A DNA stretch of 64,000 nt, taken from positions 10,501 through 74,500 of the forward strand of contig DASTSO010000106.1 of assembly GCA_035760645.1 (NCBI GenBank), written 5' to 3'. The notes beneath the pieces are model-generated. The model worked only from the letters and a program-made list of their open reading frames with translations, made no database searches and was not told where the DNA came from. Below, in pieces: positions 18,295-26,577 of the stretch (positions are counted from its first letter, which is position 1; the number at the start of each line of letters is the position of its first letter). A program made the translations under genes and the position numbers. Origin of the DNA: DASSTY01 sp035760645. GTDB lineage: Bacteria > Gemmatimonadota > Gemmatimonadetes > Gemmatimonadales > GWC2-71-9.

Positions 18295-18329
18295 GCCGCT
18301 AAGTCGCCACCTAGCGGCGACTTGGCGGC
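18295..18329. terminator. 14-pair hairpin downstream of lgt
   Basis: GCCGCTAAGTCGCC (18295-18308) pairs with 18316-18329 over 14 positions, one of them a G-U, with a seven-base loop. It is 16 bases past the lgt stop, at the end of the long minus-strand housekeeping operon, so termination is the simplest reading. There is no T-run on either strand. Confidence 0.5.
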
Positions 18330-18344
18330 GCTGTTCGATTCTGG

Positions 18345-19196
18345 TCACCCGCCCAGCTCCCGACGGCTGAGATAGGCGCCCGGGGCGAGCTCTTCGCCGG
18401 TGCGCCAGGCCTTGAGGAGCGCGACGCCGATGAGGACGAGGATGACGCTCGTCAGCTGCGCGAGGGTGAAGGGGCCGAGGAAGCGATCGTCCTTGGCGCG
18501 GAGGATCTCGATGACGAAGCGCTCGACTCCGGCGAAGACGAGATAGAGGCCGAAGAGCCAGCCGGTGGCGTGCGGGCGACGGCGCCAGGCCCAGAGCACC
18601 ATGAAGGCGCCGAGCATGAGGATCGTCTCGTAGAGCTGCGTCGGGTGCACCGCGAGCACCGTGCTGGGCGCGAGGCCCGCCGGGACCGGGACGCCGAAGA
18701 GGTGCTCGAGGTTGCCGGCGGTGGAGGGCGGGAGCCCCTGCGGGAACTTCACCGCCCACGGGAGGTCGGTGGGCCGGCCGTAGTCGTCGTTGACCAGGAA
18801 GCAGCCGACCCGGCCGAGCGCGTAGGCTGCGGCGAGCGCCGGGGCGCAGAGCTGCATCGTCCAGCGGACCGGCACCCGGAGGCGCCAGCTCTGGAGCATG
18901 ACGCCGAGGGCGCCGCCGATGAAGCCGCCGTACCAGACGAGCCCGCCGCGCGAGAGGATGGCGTTGGCGTCGCCGGTCAGGAGGACGTACCAGAGCTTGG
19001 CGCCCAGGATGCCGCCGACGACGGCGCCGACGACGATGTCGGCCGAGTACTCCTCGCGCAGCCCGCGCCGGCGCAGCTCGAGCGAGATGAGCCAGCCGCC
19101 GACGAGGAAGCCGACCATCATCATGAGCCCGTAGCCGGTGATCTCGAGCGGGCCGATGTGGAGGACGAGCGGGTAGACGGTGAAGCCCTGGGTCAT
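18345..19196 (-). CDS. lgt: Prolipoprotein diacylglyceryl transferase
   Basis: Polytopic inner-membrane enzyme that adds diacylglycerol to the lipobox cysteine of prolipoproteins, the first step of lipoprotein maturation. About seven hydrophobic helices are visible. The Lgt signature is ALGRVGCFLVNDDYGRPTDLPWAV (the GRxGCFxxG region), and further motifs are RGGLVWYGGFIGGALG and HPTQLYETILML. The Lgt signature usually ends in -NG-/-GC-YG; here NDDYGRPTD is a slight variant. 283 aa. The ATG overlaps the tsaD stop as ATGA, so this is the last gene of the operon that begins at yebC. Several lipoproteins in this window are potential substrates. Confidence 0.95.
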   Translation of the reverse strand: MTQGFTVYPLVLHIGPLEITGYGLMMMVGFLVGGWLISLELRRRGLREEYSADIVVGAVVGGILGAKLWYVLLTGDANAILSRGGLVWYGGFIGGALGVMLQSWRLRVPVRWTMQLCAPALAAAYALGRVGCFLVNDDYGRPTDLPWAVKFPQGLPPSTAGNLEHLFGVPVPAGLAPSTVLAVHPTQLYETILMLGAFMVLWAWRRRPHATGWLFGLYLVFAGVERFVIEILRAKDDRFLGPFTLAQLTSVILVLIGVALLKAWRTGEELAPGAYLSRRELGG

Positions 19197-20308
19197 GCCG
19201 TGGATCCGGATGAGGAGTGAGGGGCGGGGACGAGCCCCGGCAGCGGGAGGTCGTCGCGCGGCTCGAGGTCCCAGCCGCTCCGCTCGCCGCGCGCGAGGTG
19301 CCAGGCGCCGGCGGCGGCGATCATCGCCGCGTTGTCGGTGTTGAGCCGGGGGGAAGCTACGCTGACGCGCGCCCGTCCCGCCAGCCGCGCCCGCAGCCGC
19401 TCGGCCAGGGTGCGGTTGCAGGCGACCCCCCCGCCGAGGACGGCGGTCGAGTAGCCCAGCGCCTCCACCGCGTGGGCGGTCTTCGCCACCAGCACGTCGA
19501 GCGCCGCGTCCTGGAAGGCGCGCGCGACGTCGCGCACGAAGCGCTCGCGCTCGGCCGGCGCGGCGGCGGCGAGCTCGCCCTCGTTGAGGCGCACGGCGCG
19601 CAACACCGCGGTCTTGAGGCCGCTGAAGCTGAAGGCGTAGCGGTTGGGGCTCGCCTCCGCGCCGGCGCGCTCGAGCTCCTGGAGCATGGGGCGCGGGAAG
19701 CGGAAGCGGGCGGGATCGCCCTCGGCGGCGAGGCGCTCGATGACCGGGCCGCCGGGGTAGCCCAGGTCGAGGAGCTTGGCCACCTTGTCGAACGCCTCGC
19801 CGGCGGCGTCGTCGAGCGTCTGGCCGAGGAGCCGGTAGCGGCCCCACGCGGGAACGTCGAGGAGCATCGTGTGGCCGCCGCTCACGAGCAGCGCCACGAA
19901 GGGCGGCTCGAGCGCCGGGTCCTCGAGCGTCGGGGCGAAGAGATGGCCCTCGAGGTGGTTCACCCCGACGAGCGGCAGGTCGCGGCTCCAGGCGAGCGTC
20001 TTCCCGTACATCACCCCGACGAGGAGCGCGCCGACCAGGCCGGGGCCCGCGGTGACGGCGACGCCGGCGAGGTCGCCGATGCCGACGCCCGCGTCGGCGA
20101 GCGCGCGCGCGACGACCGCGTCGATCGCCGCGACGTGGGCCCGGCTCGCGAGCTCGGGCACCACGCCGCCGAAGACGCGGTGGACGTCCTGCGAGAGGAT
20201 GACGAGGCCGGCGAGGGCGGGGCGCGCGTCGCCCGCCACCCGCAGGACGGCCGCGGAGGTCTCGTCGCAGGAGGTCTCGATGCCGAGGATCCAGCGGGGA
20301 TCAGTCAC
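19193..20308 (-). CDS. tsaD: tRNA N6-threonylcarbamoyladenosine transferase subunit TsaD
   Basis: ASKHA-fold ATPase that, with TsaB/TsaE, transfers the threonylcarbamoyl group to A37 of ANN-decoding tRNAs. Starts GTG ACT GAT with ILGIETSCDETSAAVL near residue 7. Metal-binding histidines are in ASRAH (about 60) and NHLEGHL (about 115). The nucleotide motifs are VSGGHTMLL and, at the C-terminus, LGGGVACNRTLAERL and SPRLNTDNAAMIAAAG. 371 aa, slightly longer than the usual 335-345 because of a Pro/Ser tail. Overlaps lgt downstream. Confidence 0.96.
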   Translation of the reverse strand: MTDPRWILGIETSCDETSAAVLRVAGDARPALAGLVILSQDVHRVFGGVVPELASRAHVAAIDAVVARALADAGVGIGDLAGVAVTAGPGLVGALLVGVMYGKTLAWSRDLPLVGVNHLEGHLFAPTLEDPALEPPFVALLVSGGHTMLLDVPAWGRYRLLGQTLDDAAGEAFDKVAKLLDLGYPGGPVIERLAAEGDPARFRFPRPMLQELERAGAEASPNRYAFSFSGLKTAVLRAVRLNEGELAAAAPAERERFVRDVARAFQDAALDVLVAKTAHAVEALGYSTAVLGGGVACNRTLAERLRARLAGRARVSVASPRLNTDNAAMIAAAGAWHLARGERSGWDLEPRDDLPLPGLVPAPHSSSGSTA

Positions 20309-20337
20309 CGGAGGGCGCCGCGTTCCCGGGAGCCGGC

Positions 20338-20877
20338 CTACTCGTCGAGCAGGCGCTCGATGAGCTGCCGCTCGACGGGCGCGTTCCAGTCGTGGGCGCC
20401 GATGACGCGCTTGATGATCGTGCCGCGCTTGTCGAGCAGGTAGCTCTCGGGCACGCCGGTCGTCTGGTAGCGCTGGCCGATGCGGGTGCTGCGGTCGTGC
20501 AGGATCTCGAAGGTGAGGCCGAGGTCGCGCCGGTAGGCCTCCACCTCGCTCGCGGGACCCTCGTCGATGCTCACCGCGGCGACGCGGAAGCCGCGGTCCT
20601 TGAGCGCGGCGAAGGCCGCCTGGATCGAGGGCATCTCCTCCTTGCACGGCCCGCACCAGGTGGCCCAGATGTTCACGAGGGTGACGTGGCCGCGGTAGCT
20701 GTCCGGGATCGTCAGCGTGTCGCTCGTGCCGAGGAGCGGGACGCGGTAGGTCGGCGCGTGATTGCCGACGCCGACGCCCTGCACGTCGGGATTCAGGCGC
20801 ACGAGCGCGAAGAGCGCGCCCGCGACGAGCAGGAGCACGAGGCCGACGATGGTCCACTGGCGCGCCTGGGGCGTCAT
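20338..20877 (-). CDS. TlpA/ResA-like thiol-disulfide oxidoreductase
   Basis: Membrane-tethered periplasmic thioredoxin-fold protein of 179 aa. One N-terminal helix (WTIVGLVLLLVAGALFALV) is followed by a redoxin domain. The active site is NIWATWCGPCKEEMPSI (CGPC, about residues 75-78), and the conserved cis-proline is in TTGVPESYLLDKRG. Proteins of this family reduce apocytochrome c or metal-centre cysteines. A cytochrome c-containing permease is encoded nearby, but no maturation gene is adjacent. Part of the long minus-strand operon. Confidence 0.9.
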   Translation of the reverse strand: MTPQARQWTIVGLVLLLVAGALFALVRLNPDVQGVGVGNHAPTYRVPLLGTSDTLTIPDSYRGHVTLVNIWATWCGPCKEEMPSIQAAFAALKDRGFRVAAVSIDEGPASEVEAYRRDLGLTFEILHDRSTRIGQRYQTTGVPESYLLDKRGTIIKRVIGAHDWNAPVERQLIERLLDE

Positions 20878-20893
20878 GGCAGCTCCACTCTCC

Positions 20894-21562
20894 TCAGACG
20901 GAAACGGCGCACTGCGCCTTGAGGTCGCGCACCGCCTGCGCGGGGTCGGCCGCGCCGAAGACGGCGGTGCCGGCGACGAAGGTGTCGGCGCCCGCCTCCC
21001 AGGCGGTGCGGATCGTGTCCACCGCGATCCCGCCGTCCACCTCGAGCACGGCGTTCGAGCCCGCGCGCTCGAGCAGCGCGCGCACGCGGCGGATCTTCTC
21101 GGTGGCGTGCGGGAGGTAGCGCTGGCCGCCGTAGCCGGGGTTCACGCTCATCACCAGCACGAGATCGAGATCGTCGAGCACCTCCTCGAGGTGCACGACG
21201 GGCGTCGCCGGGTTGAGGGCGAGGCCCGCCAGCATTCCGCGCTCGCGCGCGTGGGCGAGGTGGCGCTGCACGTGCACCGTCGCCTCCGGATGGAAGACGA
21301 ACGTGGAGGCGCCCGCCTCGGCGTACTCGACGAGGTAGTGCTCGGGGTGCTCGACCATGAGGTGCACGTCGATCGGCAGGTCGCTGATGCGCCGCAGCGC
21401 GCGGATCATCGGCGCGCCGAAGGTGAGGTTCGGCACGAAGTGGCCGTCCATGACGTCCACGTGCAGCCAGTCGGCGCCGCCGGCGATGGCCTGCTCGACC
21501 TGCTCCCGCAGGCGGCCGAGGTCGGTGCTCAGGACGCTCGGCGCGATGCGGACACCTCTCAT
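20894..21562 (-). CDS. rpe: Ribulose-phosphate 3-epimerase
   Basis: TIM-barrel enzyme interconverting ribulose-5-phosphate and xylulose-5-phosphate. The start is IAPSVLSTDLGRLREQV. Metal/catalytic motifs are DWLHVDVMDGHFVPNLTFG and IDVHLMVEHPE, then LVMSVNPGYGGQ, and the C-terminal phosphate-binding VDGGI...GADTFVAGTAVFG. 222 aa, standard length. ATGA overlap with rsmB. The rsmB-rpe neighbourhood is common in bacteria. Confidence 0.96.
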   Translation of the reverse strand: MRGVRIAPSVLSTDLGRLREQVEQAIAGGADWLHVDVMDGHFVPNLTFGAPMIRALRRISDLPIDVHLMVEHPEHYLVEYAEAGASTFVFHPEATVHVQRHLAHARERGMLAGLALNPATPVVHLEEVLDDLDLVLVMSVNPGYGGQRYLPHATEKIRRVRALLERAGSNAVLEVDGGIAVDTIRTAWEAGADTFVAGTAVFGAADPAQAVRDLKAQCAVSV

Positions 21563-22914
21563 GAGTCGGACTCCGGGGTGGGTGGTTCGGCGGTGAGGTC
21601 GGCCCGCCGGAGCCGCGCCGCGAACGCGCCGTCCATGCGGTGGCGCTGCGGCAGGACGACGAGATCGCCCTGCGCGCTCAGGAGCGACGCCGGGAAATCC
21701 TCGGGCGGCTCGCGGCGGAACTCGGGGTGGCGCGCGAGGAAGGCGTCCACCTGCTGCTCGTCCTCCTCCGGCTCGATCGAGCAGGTGGCGTAGACGAGCA
21801 GGCCGCCGGGGGCGACCGCGTGCGCCGCCTCGTCGAGGAGCGCGGCCTGGCGCGCGGCGAGCTCGGCGAGCGCCTCGGGCGTGACGCGCCAGCGCGCGTC
21901 GGGATGCCGCGCGAAGGTGCCGGTGCCGAGGCACGGGGCGTCGAGCAGCACCACGGGGACGTCGCGCGCGCGGAGCGGCGGGTGGAGCGCGTCGGCGACG
22001 ACCACGTGCTCGCGGCCGCTGCCGGCACGCTGGAGGTTCTCGCGCAGCCGCCGCACGCGCGCGCGGCTCACGTCGGCCGCGACGACGCGCGCGCCGCAGC
22101 GGCCCAGGCCGATCGTCTTCCCGCCCGGCGCGGCGCAGGCGTCGTAGACGAGCGCGTCGGGCGGCAGGTCGGCGTACCAGGCGAGGAGCGCCTGCGCCGG
22201 ATCCTGCACGACGAAGGCGCCCTCGGCGTAGCCCGGGACGTCCGCCGGCCGGCGCGCCTCGGTGACGAGGCCCGCGCCGAACGGGGCGGGCCGCACCGCG
22301 AGCCCCGCCGCCTGCCAGCGCTCGAGCAGCGCGTCGGCCCGCGCGCGGGCCGGCTGCAGGACGAGCTGCGGCCGCGTGTTGTTCCACGCCAGCAGCCGCT
22401 CGGTCTCCGCGTCGCCGAAGCGCTCCACCCAGCGGCGGACGAGCCAGTCGGGGTGGGAGTGGCGCTCGGCGAGGGTCGACGGGCGGTCCAGGGCGGTCGC
22501 GGGCGGTCGCGGGCGGTCCGGGGCCGCCTCGCCCGCCACCTTGCGCAGCACCGCATTCACGAACCCGCCCGCCTTCGTCCCGCCGACCTCGCGGGCGAGG
22601 CGGACGCTCGTGTCCACGGCGGCGTGGGCCGGGACGCGGTCGAGGGCGGTGAGCTGATAGGCGCCGAGGCGGAGCACGTCCTGGAGCGGGGCGGGGACCT
22701 TGGCCCAGCCGCGGGTGACGTGCGGGGCGAGCTGCGCGTCGAGCTCGCGGCGGGCGCGCAGGACGCCGGCGGCGAGCTCGTGCGCGAGGCGGCGGTCGGC
22801 GTCGGCGAGCCCTGGCGCGACACGGTCGAGCGCGGCGTCGAAGGGCCGGCCGTCGCGCACCTGCGCGAGCATCCTGAGCGCGGCGCGGCGCGCCGCGAGG
22901 CCGTCGAGGGCCAT
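21559..22914 (-). CDS. rsmB: 16S rRNA m5C967 methyltransferase RsmB
   Basis: Residues 1-140 form the NusB-like RNA-binding domain (ALRMLAQVRDGRPFDAALD). Residues from about 160 form the SAM-dependent methyltransferase. The SAM site is YDACAAPGGKTIGLGRCG. Catalytic cysteines are in LLDAPCLGTGTFARHPDARW (Leu replaces the usual Ser after PC) and VYATCSIEPEEDEQQV. Between the domains a Pro/Arg-rich linker is encoded by four copies of a decamer repeat (22480-22520). 451 aa, normal length. Overlaps rpe by 4 bases. Confidence 0.94.
   Translation of the reverse strand: MALDGLAARRAALRMLAQVRDGRPFDAALDRVAPGLADADRRLAHELAAGVLRARRELDAQLAPHVTRGWAKVPAPLQDVLRLGAYQLTALDRVPAHAAVDTSVRLAREVGGTKAGGFVNAVLRKVAGEAAPDRPRPPATALDRPSTLAERHSHPDWLVRRWVERFGDAETERLLAWNNTRPQLVLQPARARADALLERWQAAGLAVRPAPFGAGLVTEARRPADVPGYAEGAFVVQDPAQALLAWYADLPPDALVYDACAAPGGKTIGLGRCGARVVAADVSRARVRRLRENLQRAGSGREHVVVADALHPPLRARDVPVVLLDAPCLGTGTFARHPDARWRVTPEALAELAARQAALLDEAAHAVAPGGLLVYATCSIEPEEDEQQVDAFLARHPEFRREPPEDFPASLLSAQGDLVVLPQRHRMDGAFAARLRRADLTAEPPTPESDS
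22480..22520. repeat. Decamer tandem repeat inside rsmB
   Basis: Four consecutive GGGCGGTC-CA/GC/GC/CG units with an exact 10-base period. They fall in the interdomain linker of RsmB and encode Arg/Pro/Ala/Asp-rich sequence. Same unit as the repeats at 2361-2398 and 30737-30771. Confidence 0.75.
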
Positions 22915-22944
22915 CGCCGAGACCTGCGCCGTGCCCGCCGTCGC

Positions 22945-23766
22945 TCAGCCCAGCATGCCGCGGGTGGGGCTCGACGGCATCGCGACCTCGCGGCGGGGCA
23001 TGCGGCCGGCGAGGTAGGCGTAGCGGCCCGCCTCGACGGCGAGGCGCATCGCCGTGGCCATCGCGACCGGGTCCTGCGCCTCGGCGAGCGCGGTGTTCAT
23101 GAGGATCCCGTCCACGCCCTGCTCCATCGTCACGCACGCGTCGCTGGCGGTGCCGACCCCGGCGTCCACGATCACGGGGACGCCGAGGCGCCGCTTGATC
23201 GTCCGGATGCTGTAGGGATTGAGGAGGCCGAGTCCGCTGCCGATCGGGCTCGCGAGCGGCATGACGGCGGTGGCGCCGGCGTCCTCGAGGCGGAGCGCGG
23301 TGATGAGGTCGTCGTTGGTGTAGGCGAGGACCTTGAAGCCGTCCCGCGCGAGCTCCCGCGTCGCGGCGACGAGGCCGTCGGTATCGGGCAGCAGCGTCTC
23401 CTGGTCGCCGATGACCTCGAGCTTGACGAACTCGTTGAAGCCCGCCTCGCGCGCGAGGCGGGCGTAGCGCATCGCGTCCTCCGCCGTGTAGCAGCCGGCG
23501 GTGTTGGCGAGGAGGAAGAAGCGCTCGGGCGAGAGGTGGTGGAGGATGCCCTCCTCGTTCGCGCGGTCGAGGTCCACGCGCCGCACGGCGACGGTGACGA
23601 TCTCCGCGCCCGAAGCCTCGATGGCGCGCACCATCTGCTCGTTCGTGCGGTATTTCCCGGTGCCCACCATGAGGCGCGAGCGGAAGGGCCGGCCGCCGAG
23701 GATGAACGGCGTGTCGAGGTCGGCCGCCGGGGCAGCGGTGGCGGGCGAGTGGTCGATGACGGTCAT
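22945..23766 (-). CDS. thiG: Thiazole synthase ThiG
   Basis: Condenses deoxyxylulose phosphate, dehydroglycine and sulfur from ThiS thiocarboxylate into the thiazole of thiamine. The ThiG start LGGRPFRSRLMVGTGKYRTNEQM is followed by IVTVAVRRVDLDRANEEGILHHL. The Schiff-base lysine is in NEFVKLEVIGD. The phosphate site is PLASPIGSGLGLLNPY and VPVIVDAGVGTASDA. 273 aa, standard. It is preceded by thiS and thiE, a compact thiESG unit, but no thiamine riboswitch is visible upstream, in line with its position inside a long operon. Confidence 0.96.
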   Translation of the reverse strand: MTVIDHSPATAAPAADLDTPFILGGRPFRSRLMVGTGKYRTNEQMVRAIEASGAEIVTVAVRRVDLDRANEEGILHHLSPERFFLLANTAGCYTAEDAMRYARLAREAGFNEFVKLEVIGDQETLLPDTDGLVAATRELARDGFKVLAYTNDDLITALRLEDAGATAVMPLASPIGSGLGLLNPYSIRTIKRRLGVPVIVDAGVGTASDACVTMEQGVDGILMNTALAEAQDPVAMATAMRLAVEAGRYAYLAGRMPRREVAMPSSPTRGMLG

Positions 23767-23793
23767 GGCGTGTCTCCCAGCACGACGGACGGC

Positions 23794-24018
23794 TCAGCCG
23801 CCGCCGACGAAATGGACGAGCTCGATGCTGTCACCCGCGGCGAGCGGGGTCTCGGCGAGCTGCGGGCGGCGCACGACGCGGCGATTGTGCTCCACGACGA
23901 CGCCGCGCGGGTCGAGCCCGAGGTGGCGCAGCAGGTCGTCGAGGGTGGCGGGGCCGGGCACCCGCCGCGGCTCGCCGTTGACGACGATGTCGAGGGATTC
24001 GGTCGCTGTGTCGCTCAC
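23794..24018 (-). CDS. thiS: Sulfur-carrier protein ThiS
   Basis: Ubiquitin-fold sulfur carrier of 74 aa. Starts at GTG overlapping the thiE stop. The body reads DIVVNGEPRRVPG and VVVEHNRRVVRR, and the protein ends in the required di-glycine (ELVHFVGGG). The extra third glycine is tolerated in the family. It delivers sulfide to ThiG, encoded 27 bases downstream. No thiF-type activating enzyme is in the window. Confidence 0.93.
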   Translation of the reverse strand: MSDTATESLDIVVNGEPRRVPGPATLDDLLRHLGLDPRGVVVEHNRRVVRRPQLAETPLAAGDSIELVHFVGGG

Positions 24019-24665
24019 GCATTCGCTCCTTCGTTCAACCAGGGGGCGAGCAGCGCCAGGGCGGCCCGCGCCGGATCGCGCGCGTCCCAGAGCGCGCCGA
24101 TCGCGGCCACGCCCCACGCGCCCGCGGCGTGCAGCTCCGGCGCCCGCTCGGGCGTGACGCCGCCGATCGCGACGACCGGGGCGCCGAGTGCGGCGCAGCG
24201 CTCGACGAGGGCGGGGCCCGCGCCCGCGCGGCCCGGGTGCGAGGCGCTCGCGTAGATCGTGCCGACGAGCAGCAGATCCGCGCCCTCGTCGAGCGCCGCG
24301 CGCGCCTCGTCGGCCGAGTGCACCGAACGGCCGATCCAGCCGTGCCACCCCGCGCCGAGCACCCGGCGTGCGTCGGCCGGGGCGAGGTCGTCGGCGCCGA
24401 GCTGCAGCCCCTGCGCCGGCACCGCGGCGGCGACGTCGGCGCGGGCGTTCACGGCGACCGACGCCTCGGGGGGCGCGGCGAGCGCCGCAAAGCGCCGGGC
24501 GCTCGCGGCGAGCATCGCGCCGGTGGCGGTGCGGTCCCGCACGTGCAGCGCGACCGCCGGCCCCACCGAGGCGATCGCCGCCGCGCGCACGCCGCAGTCG
24601 GCGAGGCGCAGCACCCGCCCGTCGGTGATCGCGTGCAGGCGGGGCAGCGGGCGCATCGGGCGCAT
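24015..24665 (-). CDS. thiE: Thiamine-phosphate synthase ThiE-like
   Basis: TIM-barrel enzyme joining HMP-pyrophosphate and thiazole phosphate. The start is LPRLHAITDGRVL. Substrate motifs include VALHVRDRTATGAML and GLQLGADDLAPADARRVLG. The phosphate loops are LLVGTIYASASHPGR and VVAIGGVTPERAPELHAAGAWGVAAIG. 216 aa. It could act as a TenI-like protein; thiS and thiG next to it would fit either. GTGA overlap with thiS. Confidence 0.87.
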   Translation of the reverse strand: MRPMRPLPRLHAITDGRVLRLADCGVRAAAIASVGPAVALHVRDRTATGAMLAASARRFAALAAPPEASVAVNARADVAAAVPAQGLQLGADDLAPADARRVLGAGWHGWIGRSVHSADEARAALDEGADLLLVGTIYASASHPGRAGAGPALVERCAALGAPVVAIGGVTPERAPELHAAGAWGVAAIGALWDARDPARAALALLAPWLNEGANA

Positions 24666-24678
24666 CGGGCGGGCCCGC

Positions 24679-25629
24679 TCAGGCGAACTGCTGCCCGGCC
24701 GCGACGCCGCGGCCGCGGGCCCATTCCGCGACCGCGATGCGCCGCTTGCCGGCGGGCTGCACCTCGCGCACCTCGACCGCGTGGGCGGCGCCGTCGTGCG
24801 TCCCCGCGGCGACCAGGAGCGTGTCGCCCACCGCGAGCACGCTGCCGGGCGCGGCGTCGGCCGTCGCGCGATCGGTGCGCACGGCCGCGCGGAAGAGCTT
24901 CACCTCCTGCCCCTCGAGCGTGGTCCACGCGCCGGGAGCCGGGTCGAAGGCGCGCACCCGCCGGGCGACGGCGCCCGCGGCGGCGGTCCAGTCGAGGCGC
25001 GCCGTCGCGCGGTCGATCTTCGGCGCGTAGGTCGCGGCGGCGTGGTCCTGCGGCTCGGGCCGGAGCTCGCCGCGCGCGAGGCGGCGCAGCGCCGTGCAGA
25101 GCGTGCCGGCGCCGAGCTCGGCGAGGCGCTCGGTGAGCTCGCCGCCCGTCTCCTCCATCCCGATCGGCGTCGCCTCGCGCAGGTAGACGGGCCCGCTGTC
25201 GAGCCCCGCCTCCATCTGCATGATGCTCACCCCCGTCTCCGCCTCGCCGGCGGCGATGGCCCACTGGATCGGGGCCGCGCCGCGCAGCCTGGGGAGCAGC
25301 GAGGCGTGGACGTTGATCATCCCGCGCGGCGGCAGCGCGAGCACCGCGGGGCGCAGGATGTGCCCGTAGGCGACGACGACGCCCAGGTCGGGCCGCAGGC
25401 GCTCGAGGCTCGCCTGGAAGACGTCGCCCACCGGCTTCTCGGGCTGGAGGAGCGGGAGCCCCGCCTCGAGCGCCACGCTCTTCACCGGGGGCGGCACCAG
25501 CGTCGAGCGGCTCCGCCCCTGCGGCCGGTCGGGCTGCGTCACGACGCCGACGACGTCGAAGCGCTCGGCGAGGAGCGCGCGCAGCGACGCGGCGGCGAAC
25601 CCGGGCGTGCCGAAGAAGACGATGCGCAT
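24679..25629 (-). CDS. fmt: Methionyl-tRNA formyltransferase
   Basis: Formylates initiator Met-tRNA with 10-formyl-THF. N-terminal Rossmann domain: MRIVFFGTPGFAAASLRALL, then VTQPDRPQGR, VVVAYGHILRP and the catalytic segment MINVHASLLPRLRGAAPI (Asn/His), with the catalytic Asp in METGLDSGP-like MEAGLDSGPVY. C-terminal OB-like domain from about residue 205. 316 aa, normal. It lies 22 bases from def, the usual def-fmt pairing. Confidence 0.96.
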   Translation of the reverse strand: MRIVFFGTPGFAAASLRALLAERFDVVGVVTQPDRPQGRSRSTLVPPPVKSVALEAGLPLLQPEKPVGDVFQASLERLRPDLGVVVAYGHILRPAVLALPPRGMINVHASLLPRLRGAAPIQWAIAAGEAETGVSIMQMEAGLDSGPVYLREATPIGMEETGGELTERLAELGAGTLCTALRRLARGELRPEPQDHAAATYAPKIDRATARLDWTAAAGAVARRVRAFDPAPGAWTTLEGQEVKLFRAAVRTDRATADAAPGSVLAVGDTLLVAAGTHDGAAHAVEVREVQPAGKRRIAVAEWARGRGVAAGQQFA

Positions 25630-25651
25630 CGGCCCGTTGGACCCCGCGGGC

Positions 25652-26200
25652 TCAGTCGGCGGGCGCGTCGGCGCGCGCCGGGCGGGGCTTCACCGGCTTG
25701 ATGTAGCTCGGATCGCCCCGGTGGTCCTTCTTCCAGCGCGCGAGCAGCATCTTGCGCCGGATCGGCCCGAGGTGGTCGAGGAAGAGGATCCCGTCGAGGT
25801 GGTCGATCTCGTGCTGGATCGCGCGGGCGGTGAGGCCCTGCGCCTCGAGCCGGAACGGCTCTCCGTCGCGGCCGAGGGCCTCGAGCACCACCCGCTCGGG
25901 GCGGGTGACCTCGCCGTAGATGTCGGGGATCGAGAGACAGCCCTCCTCGCCGGTGGCGCGCCCGCTCACCTCGACGAGCACCGGGTTCACCATCGCGAAG
26001 CGCTGCCCCTCGGCGTCGATCACGGCGACGCGCCGCGCCACGCCCACCTGGTTCGCGGCGAGGCCGACGCCCTGGGCCGCGTCCATCGTCTCGAACATGT
26101 CGTCGATGAGGGCGCGGACCTCGTCGTCCAGGCCCGCGACCTCGGCGCTCCGCTCGCGGAGCACCGGGGAGCCGAGGAGGTGGAGCGGGCGCAGCGGCAT
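25652..26200 (-). CDS. def: Peptide deformylase
   Basis: Metalloenzyme removing the N-formyl group from nascent proteins. All three motifs are present: GVGLAANQVG (GxGLAAxQ), EEGCLSIPDI (EGCLS, metal Cys) and IQHEIDHLDGI (HEIDH, two metal His and the catalytic Glu). 182 aa, typical. A basic C-terminal tail follows the catalytic domain. It starts 2 bases after yajC. Confidence 0.97.
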   Translation of the reverse strand: MPLRPLHLLGSPVLRERSAEVAGLDDEVRALIDDMFETMDAAQGVGLAANQVGVARRVAVIDAEGQRFAMVNPVLVEVSGRATGEEGCLSIPDIYGEVTRPERVVLEALGRDGEPFRLEAQGLTARAIQHEIDHLDGILFLDHLGPIRRKMLLARWKKDHRGDPSYIKPVKPRPARADAPAD

Positions 26201-26202
26201 GG

Positions 26203-26577
26203 TCAGGCCGCTCCCGCGCCCGGCGCCGTGGCGGCGCCGACGCGCACGATGCGCGAGCGCTCGACGACGACCGTCGCGGTGCCCGACTCGATCGTCACGC
26301 GGGTCTCCTTGCCGCCGGCGAGCTCCACGTCGCGGATGTCCTTCACCCGGCCGACGATGCCGCCGCTCGTCATCACCTCGTCGCCCTTCTTGAGCGCGGC
26401 GAGCATCTCCTGGTGCTTGCGCCGCGCGGCGCCCTGGGGCCGGATGATGAGGAAGTAGAACACGGCGCCGATCGCCAGCATCTGGACCAGCAGGATCGAG
26501 AAGCCGCCGCCCGCGCCGCCGCCGTCGGCGGGGGCGAGGAAGGCCAGGGCGGGCAGGACCGTCGTGGGGTTCGTCAC
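26203..26577 (-). CDS. yajC: Preprotein translocase subunit YajC
   Basis: Small accessory component of the SecDF-YajC complex. One membrane helix (SILLVQMLAIGAVFYFLIIRPQ, about residues 27-48) is followed by KKGDEVMTSGGIVGRVKDI, the conserved SGG(I/L)xGxV signature. 124 aa. GTG start overlaps the tgt stop. No secD/secF is seen downstream; the next gene is def, so the usual yajC-secDF order is broken here. Confidence 0.93.
   Translation of the reverse strand: MTNPTTVLPALAFLAPADGGGAGGGFSILLVQMLAIGAVFYFLIIRPQGAARRKHQEMLAALKKGDEVMTSGGIVGRVKDIRDVELAGGKETRVTIESGTATVVVERSRIVRVGAATAPGAGAA

Larger units (their letters stand above)
17990..18344. other. 355-base gene-free region with several dyads
   Basis: The only stretch over 300 bases without a protein gene. 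It lies between the convergent SOD-like lipoprotein gene and lgt. It is noticeably richer in A/T than its surroundings and holds a candidate minus-strand small RNA (18012-18160), a promoter-like dyad (18170-18186), a nested inverted repeat (18194-18240) and a long hairpin (18295-18329). No tRNA, tmRNA, 6S or SRP RNA signature was recognised in it. Confidence 0.7.

Noticed and set aside
18328..18350. T-loop-like GTTCGATTC suggesting a tRNA end
   Set aside because: The flanking bases do not form a T-arm stem and no acceptor, D-arm or anticodon arm can be folded around it.
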